DNA of 64,000 nucleotides. Source: an uncultured Eubacteriales bacterium. GTDB taxonomy: Bacteria > Bacillota > Clostridia > Oscillospirales > UBA644. The stretch spans positions 1 to 64,000 of the forward strand of contig CAJLLT010000011.1 of NCBI GenBank assembly GCA_905207625.1. Reading direction: 5' to 3'. The notes below the pieces were generated by a model that saw only the letters and a list, made by a program, of their open reading frames with translations, did no database searches and was not told the DNA's origin. Below are positions 60,295 to 64,000 of the stretch, piece after piece (position 1 is the stretch's first letter; each line of letters begins with the position of its first letter). A program made the translations under genes and the position numbers.

Positions 60295-60503
60295 AGCCGT
60301 GAGTCCTGTTTGTTTTGATGCCGTAATCTGCGGGCTTTACGGAGTATTCCGGCATTGCGGATATGACTCAGGTTATTCTTCTGTGCGGTGCCGGGAGATC
60401 ATCCTGGAGACCGTGGAGGGTTCTGCGACGGAATGACTGTATGATTCGGGGGCAACCGTGATTATCTTTCATGGGGTGAAGCTCCCGTAAATTCCGGGGA
60501 CGG

Positions 60504-60519
60504 ATTAGCGTATGCTAAC
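60504..60519. promoter_or_regulatory. TTAGC-N4-GCTAA palindrome, site B
   Basis: ATTAGC (60504-60509), four bases, GCTAAC (60514-60519). It is centred about 61 bp upstream of the start predicted from the -10 box at 60561, a position typical for an activator. Confidence 0.5.
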
Positions 60520-60557
60520 CTTGAATTATTCGGAATACAGAAAGGTCTATTGCCTTT

Positions 60558-60566
60558 TGTTATAAT
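60558..60566 (+). promoter_or_regulatory. extended -10 promoter of the ABC exporter
   Basis: TGTTATAAT (TG-N-TATAAT) with no good -35 box 17 bp upstream. Confidence 0.5.
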
Positions 60567-60600
60567 AATTTTATCACTTGGATTCTTAGGAGGTTTTTTC

Positions 60601-62382
60601 TTGAAAAAGCAATCAAATCTGTCAAGGCTGATGGGGTATGCCGGGAAATACAGATACTTCACCTATGCCTCATGGCTGCTCTCGGCTGTGAGCGCACTTG
60701 TTGCGCTGGTCCCGTTTCTGTATATATGGAAAATAATCAGGGACGTACTTGATGTTGCTCCGGATTTTGCCAAAGCGACCGATATCGTGCATTACGGCGT
60801 GATGGCAATGGTTTTTGCCGCGCTCTCATTCCTTATTTATATCGGCGCTCTTATGTGTTCGCATCTTGCGGCATTCCGTGTGGCGACAAACATGCGTCTT
60901 GCCGTAACGGAACATATCGCGGGGCTTCCTCTTGGGTTTACGGACCGTTTCGGCAGCGGCAGACTCCGTAAAATAATCAACGACAGCACCGGTGCGACCG
61001 AAACATATCTTGCGCATCAACTTCCTGACAAATATGCGGCTGTGGCAACTCCCATAGGCTTGCTGTTTCTCCTTTTTGCCTTTGATTGGAGGCTGGGCTT
61101 GCTGAGCCTTGTTCCCGTTGTTCTCGGTTTCCTCATCATGACTGCCATGACCGGCAAGCGCATGGAAGAGAAAATGCGCCAGTACAATAATGCCCTTGCA
61201 ACCATGTCCAATGAGGCGGTGGAATATGTCCGCGGAATTCCCGTTGTCAAAACCTTCGGACAGTCGGTGTATTCCTTCAAGAAGTTCAAAGGTACGATTG
61301 ACGAATATGAGAAGTGGGTCGTAGCTTATACCAAGAATCTGAGGGTACCCATGATGCTCTATACCGCTGCCATAAACGGAGTGTTTGCGTTCCTCATTGC
61401 TGGGGCTCTGTGGTTCACCGGAAACGGGGTGACAAATGAATTTCTGCTGAACCTTCTGTTTTACATTATTATCACCCCGGTCATATCCCTGACGCTGACC
61501 AAAGTAATGTACATGAGTGAGAACAATATGATCGTCGCCGATGCGATGGAGCGGATTGACAGTGTCCTTGATGCTGAGCCTATGCGTGAGAGCGGTACTC
61601 CCGCACATCCCGCGGATTCCTCCGTGGTGCTTGATAATGTCAGCTTCAGCTATGACGGGAAGAATCAGACTATACGCGGCGTATCCATGAAGATCGATCC
61701 GGGACAGACTGTGGCGTTTGTCGGGCCCTCCGGCGGAGGAAAATCCACATTGGCAAGCCTTATTTCCCGGTTTTTTGATGTGGACGGTGGAAGCATCCTG
61801 ATCGGCGGAGTCGACGTAAGGAATATTTCAAAGGACGAACTGATGAACAACGTTTCGTTCGTGTTCCAGAATTCGAAGCTGATAAAGGCATCTATCCTTG
61901 AAAACGTAAAAATGGGAAGACCCGATGCTACGAGGGACGAAGTGATGGAAGCTCTGAGGACGGCTCAGTGTATGGATATAATTGAGAAGTTCCCACGGGG
62001 CGTGGATACCGTGATCGGTACCAACGGGGTCTACCTTTCCGGTGGGGAACAACAGCGGATCGCCATTGCCCGCGCCGTACTGAAAAACGCTCCGATAGTC
62101 ATTCTGGATGAAGCGACAGCCTTTGCCGACCCTGATAATGAGGCGAAGGTGCAGGCGGCATTCGGACAGATGGCTCAGGGCAGAACCGTTATTATGATCG
62201 CCCACAGGCTTTCTACCGTAGCCAACGCCGATTGTATTTACGTTATAAGGGACGGAGAGGTCGTTGAAAGCGGCAAACGCGATGAACTGTGCCGTAAGGG
62301 CGGTCTGTTTGCCGGAATGTGGGCGGATTATCAGGCATCGGTGGAATGGAAAGTGGTAAAGGAGGAGTCCGTAAATGATTGA
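60601..62382 (+). CDS. ABC exporter half-transporter, first subunit
   Basis: A 593-aa fused membrane/ATPase half-transporter. Six helices (about 20-305) precede an ATPase with Walker A GPSGGGKST, signature LSGGEQQRIAIARA and Walker B IVILDEATAFAD. Start is TTG 60601 with GGAGG 7 nt upstream; an in-frame TTG at 60550 precedes the promoter -10 and is not used. Stop overlaps the next subunit by 8 bp, so a heterodimer is expected. Substrate unknown. Confidence 0.92.
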   Translation: MKKQSNLSRLMGYAGKYRYFTYASWLLSAVSALVALVPFLYIWKIIRDVLDVAPDFAKATDIVHYGVMAMVFAALSFLIYIGALMCSHLAAFRVATNMRLAVTEHIAGLPLGFTDRFGSGRLRKIINDSTGATETYLAHQLPDKYAAVATPIGLLFLLFAFDWRLGLLSLVPVVLGFLIMTAMTGKRMEEKMRQYNNALATMSNEAVEYVRGIPVVKTFGQSVYSFKKFKGTIDEYEKWVVAYTKNLRVPMMLYTAAINGVFAFLIAGALWFTGNGVTNEFLLNLLFYIIITPVISLTLTKVMYMSENNMIVADAMERIDSVLDAEPMRESGTPAHPADSSVVLDNVSFSYDGKNQTIRGVSMKIDPGQTVAFVGPSGGGKSTLASLISRFFDVDGGSILIGGVDVRNISKDELMNNVSFVFQNSKLIKASILENVKMGRPDATRDEVMEALRTAQCMDIIEKFPRGVDTVIGTNGVYLSGGEQQRIAIARAVLKNAPIVILDEATAFADPDNEAKVQAAFGQMAQGRTVIMIAHRLSTVANADCIYVIRDGEVVESGKRDELCRKGGLFAGMWADYQASVEWKVVKEESVND

Positions 62383-64000
62383 GTGGATTCAAAAGAAGAC
62401 CGCGTCGTCCCGGGAAGGTGCGGTGGGACTTATAAAGGGCGTCATTGCCTGCGCATTTCAGAACATTGCTTTCATGCTTCCCACATCCTTGCTGTATCTG
62501 CTTGTTTCCGATCTGATGAGCGGCGGGGTGACCGGCGGCAGGATCGCCTTTTATGTCTTGGGCTGTGTCGTTTGTTTTGCGGTGATACTGCTCACCACCT
62601 GGTTTCAGTACAATAATACATACTTTACCACCTACGAGGAAAGCGGAAAACGCAGGCTCGGCCTTGCCGAAAGGCTCCGGAAGCTTCCTTTGTCCTTTTT
62701 CGGGAAAAAAGACCTTGCGGATCTGACGAGCACTATCATGGCTGACTGTGAAGTCCTGGAAAAAACCTGTTCCCATTTTGTTCCCGGGCTGTTCGGCTCT
62801 CTGATTTCCACCGTACTGATTTCCGTGGGAATGTTCTTCTTCGATCCCCGCATGGCCGCTGCCGCACTTTGGGTCATTCCCGTATCGGTGCTGACTGTTC
62901 TCCTCAGCTACCGGGTACAGGATAGGGTTCAGGCCAGGAATATGGCGGTGAAGATGGTTTGTGCCGACGGAATTCAGGAATATATAGAGACCGTCAGGGA
63001 TCTTAAAGCCAACAATGCCGAAAAAGAGTATCTTAAAGGTCTTTCCGGTAAGATCAGAGGCGTGGAGAAACAGTCGGTCAGAGCCGAACTTACCACTGCC
63101 GTGTTTGTGACTTCCGCCGGGATGATCCTCAAACTCGGTATAGCCTCCGTTGCACTTGTCGGCTCTGTACTGCTTGTGAACGGAAGTATAAGTGTCCTGA
63201 CTCTGTTTATGTTCCTTCTGGTGGCGTCCCGGCTTTATGACCCGATGCAGGGTGCACTTCAGAATCTTGCGGCGATTATCGCTATGCGGACCAATGTGGC
63301 GCGTATGAATGAGATTCTGGATCATCCCGTCCAGCAGGGAAGTGAGACCCTTACGAATAAGGGATATGATGTGGTTTTCGATCATGTGGGATTCTCTTAC
63401 AACAGCGGAGAGACCGTGTTGAAGGATGTTTCATTTATCGCAAAACAGGGAGAGGTCACGGCTCTTGTCGGTCCCTCCGGCGGCGGCAAGACCACGGTTT
63501 CCCGACTCGCGGCAAGATTCTGGGATAATCAGCAGGGGACAATAACTGTCGGCGGCATGAAAGTTTCCGACACTGACCCCGAAAAGCTGATGAGTCTGTA
63601 CTCCATAGTTTTCCAGGATGTCACTCTTTTTGACAATACCGTTATGGAAAACATTCGTCTTGGCAGAAAAGACGCAACTGATGAAGAGGTCATTGCGGCG
63701 GCGAGACTTGCCAACTGTGAGGAATTTGTGGAAAAACTGCCCGATAAATGGAATACGGATATCGGTGAGAACGGTTGTGAACTGTCCGGCGGTGAAAGGC
63801 AGCGCATTTCAATTGCCCGTGCGTTTTTGAAGGATGCTCCCATAATTCTGCTGGATGAAGCCACAGCAAGCCTTGATGTCGAGAATGAGACGCTTATCCA
63901 GACGGCTCTTTCAAGACTTATACGGAATAAGACCGTTCTGGTTATAGCTCACCGTATGCGTACCGTTGCCGGCGCAGATAAAATAGTAGTCCTTTCCGAC
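62375..64000 (+). CDS. ABC exporter half-transporter, second subunit (truncated by window end)
   Basis: At least 542 residues are present and the frame is open to the last base. ATG 62375 follows AAAGGAGG by 10 nt and overlaps the first subunit's stop. Six membrane helices precede the ATPase: Walker A GPSGGGKTT, signature LSGGERQRISIARA, Walker B IILLDEATASLD, H-loop IAHRMRTVA. Only the last part after the H-loop is missing. Confidence 0.9.
   Translation, partial: MIEWIQKKTASSREGAVGLIKGVIACAFQNIAFMLPTSLLYLLVSDLMSGGVTGGRIAFYVLGCVVCFAVILLTTWFQYNNTYFTTYEESGKRRLGLAERLRKLPLSFFGKKDLADLTSTIMADCEVLEKTCSHFVPGLFGSLISTVLISVGMFFFDPRMAAAALWVIPVSVLTVLLSYRVQDRVQARNMAVKMVCADGIQEYIETVRDLKANNAEKEYLKGLSGKIRGVEKQSVRAELTTAVFVTSAGMILKLGIASVALVGSVLLVNGSISVLTLFMFLLVASRLYDPMQGALQNLAAIIAMRTNVARMNEILDHPVQQGSETLTNKGYDVVFDHVGFSYNSGETVLKDVSFIAKQGEVTALVGPSGGGKTTVSRLAARFWDNQQGTITVGGMKVSDTDPEKLMSLYSIVFQDVTLFDNTVMENIRLGRKDATDEEVIAAARLANCEEFVEKLPDKWNTDIGENGCELSGGERQRISIARAFLKDAPIILLDEATASLDVENETLIQTALSRLIRNKTVLVIAHRMRTVAGADKIVVLSD

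Larger units (their letters stand above)
60295..60600. other. leader region of the ABC exporter
   Basis: A 306-nt gap with no convincing gene; a GTG-started frame of 45 codons at 60299-60436 has no ribosome site or recognisable product. The right half carries palindrome B and an extended -10 promoter. A hairpin could form at the palindrome. Confidence 0.4.

Noticed and set aside
60299..60436. A 45-codon GTG-started frame in the leader of the ABC exporter
   Set aside because: No ribosome site, no similarity I recognise, and the region looks regulatory.

Overview
The window looks like chromosomal DNA from a spore-forming, probably anaerobic member of the Clostridia (Oscillospiraceae-like; the exact lineage cannot be fixed from sequence alone). 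Reasons: spoIIID and sigG are present, along with a YtvI-type protein; Gram-positive functions dominate (AddAB instead of RecBCD, DnaD/DnaI-type primosome proteins, YerC); GGAGG ribosome sites and TTGACA-N17-TATAAT promoters recur; formate-tetrahydrofolate ligase is present; and there is a plant-polymer theme (uxaC, a GH28-like protein, a GH2 enzyme, a Cthe_2159-type pectin-binding lipoprotein). I saw no rRNA, tRNA, CRISPR array, transposase or phage gene. The last gene runs off the right edge.

Layout. 0.1-5.3 kb: the leftward operon ispD - monofunctional transglycosylase - TIM-barrel isomerase diverges from a rightward operon of a YmdB-type phosphoesterase, rpe, a cysteine-hydrolase-like protein that lacks its catalytic residues, and a CmpB-like membrane protein. 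5.3-8.5 kb: leftward mgtE with a long folded leader, a flavin-reductase-like protein and a YtvI/AI-2E permease. 8.5-13.3 kb: class II aldolase, AlaX-like editing protein, SDR, and leftward gdhA. 13.4-20.5 kb: recA-recX-rimO-pgsA-cysS-recG. 20.5-26.9 kb: a DUF11 protein with an unusual ribosome-site region, a membrane-anchored terpene-cyclase-repeat protein downstream of fhs, a pectin-binding-type lipoprotein, and divergent uxaC.

27-35.2 kb: spoIIID, a TIM-barrel protein, a DD-carboxypeptidase-like protein with all three active-site motifs changed, YerC, a methyltransferase, a short Hsp33-like protein, dnaD-dnaI-rlmA, and leftward sigG. 35.2-44.7 kb: DUF2752 and a tiny coupled membrane protein, a GH28-like protein, addB-addA, and another TIM-barrel isomerase. 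45-49.8 kb: a TetR-led operon with two ABC exporter pairs. 49.9-53.7 kb: GH2 enzyme, a small conserved protein, a CDP-alcohol phosphotransferase and a membrane-flavodoxin fusion.

53.8-64 kb is the most accessory-looking part. A leftward TetR gene heads a three-gene operon with two large collagen-like surface proteins that share an unusual tryptophan-rich module. Divergent from it, a second TetR gene with a strong palindromic operator is followed by two methyltransferases and a two-subunit ABC exporter. Two copies of the palindrome TTAGC-N4-GCTAA lie before the first methyltransferase and before the exporter, suggesting a shared regulator.
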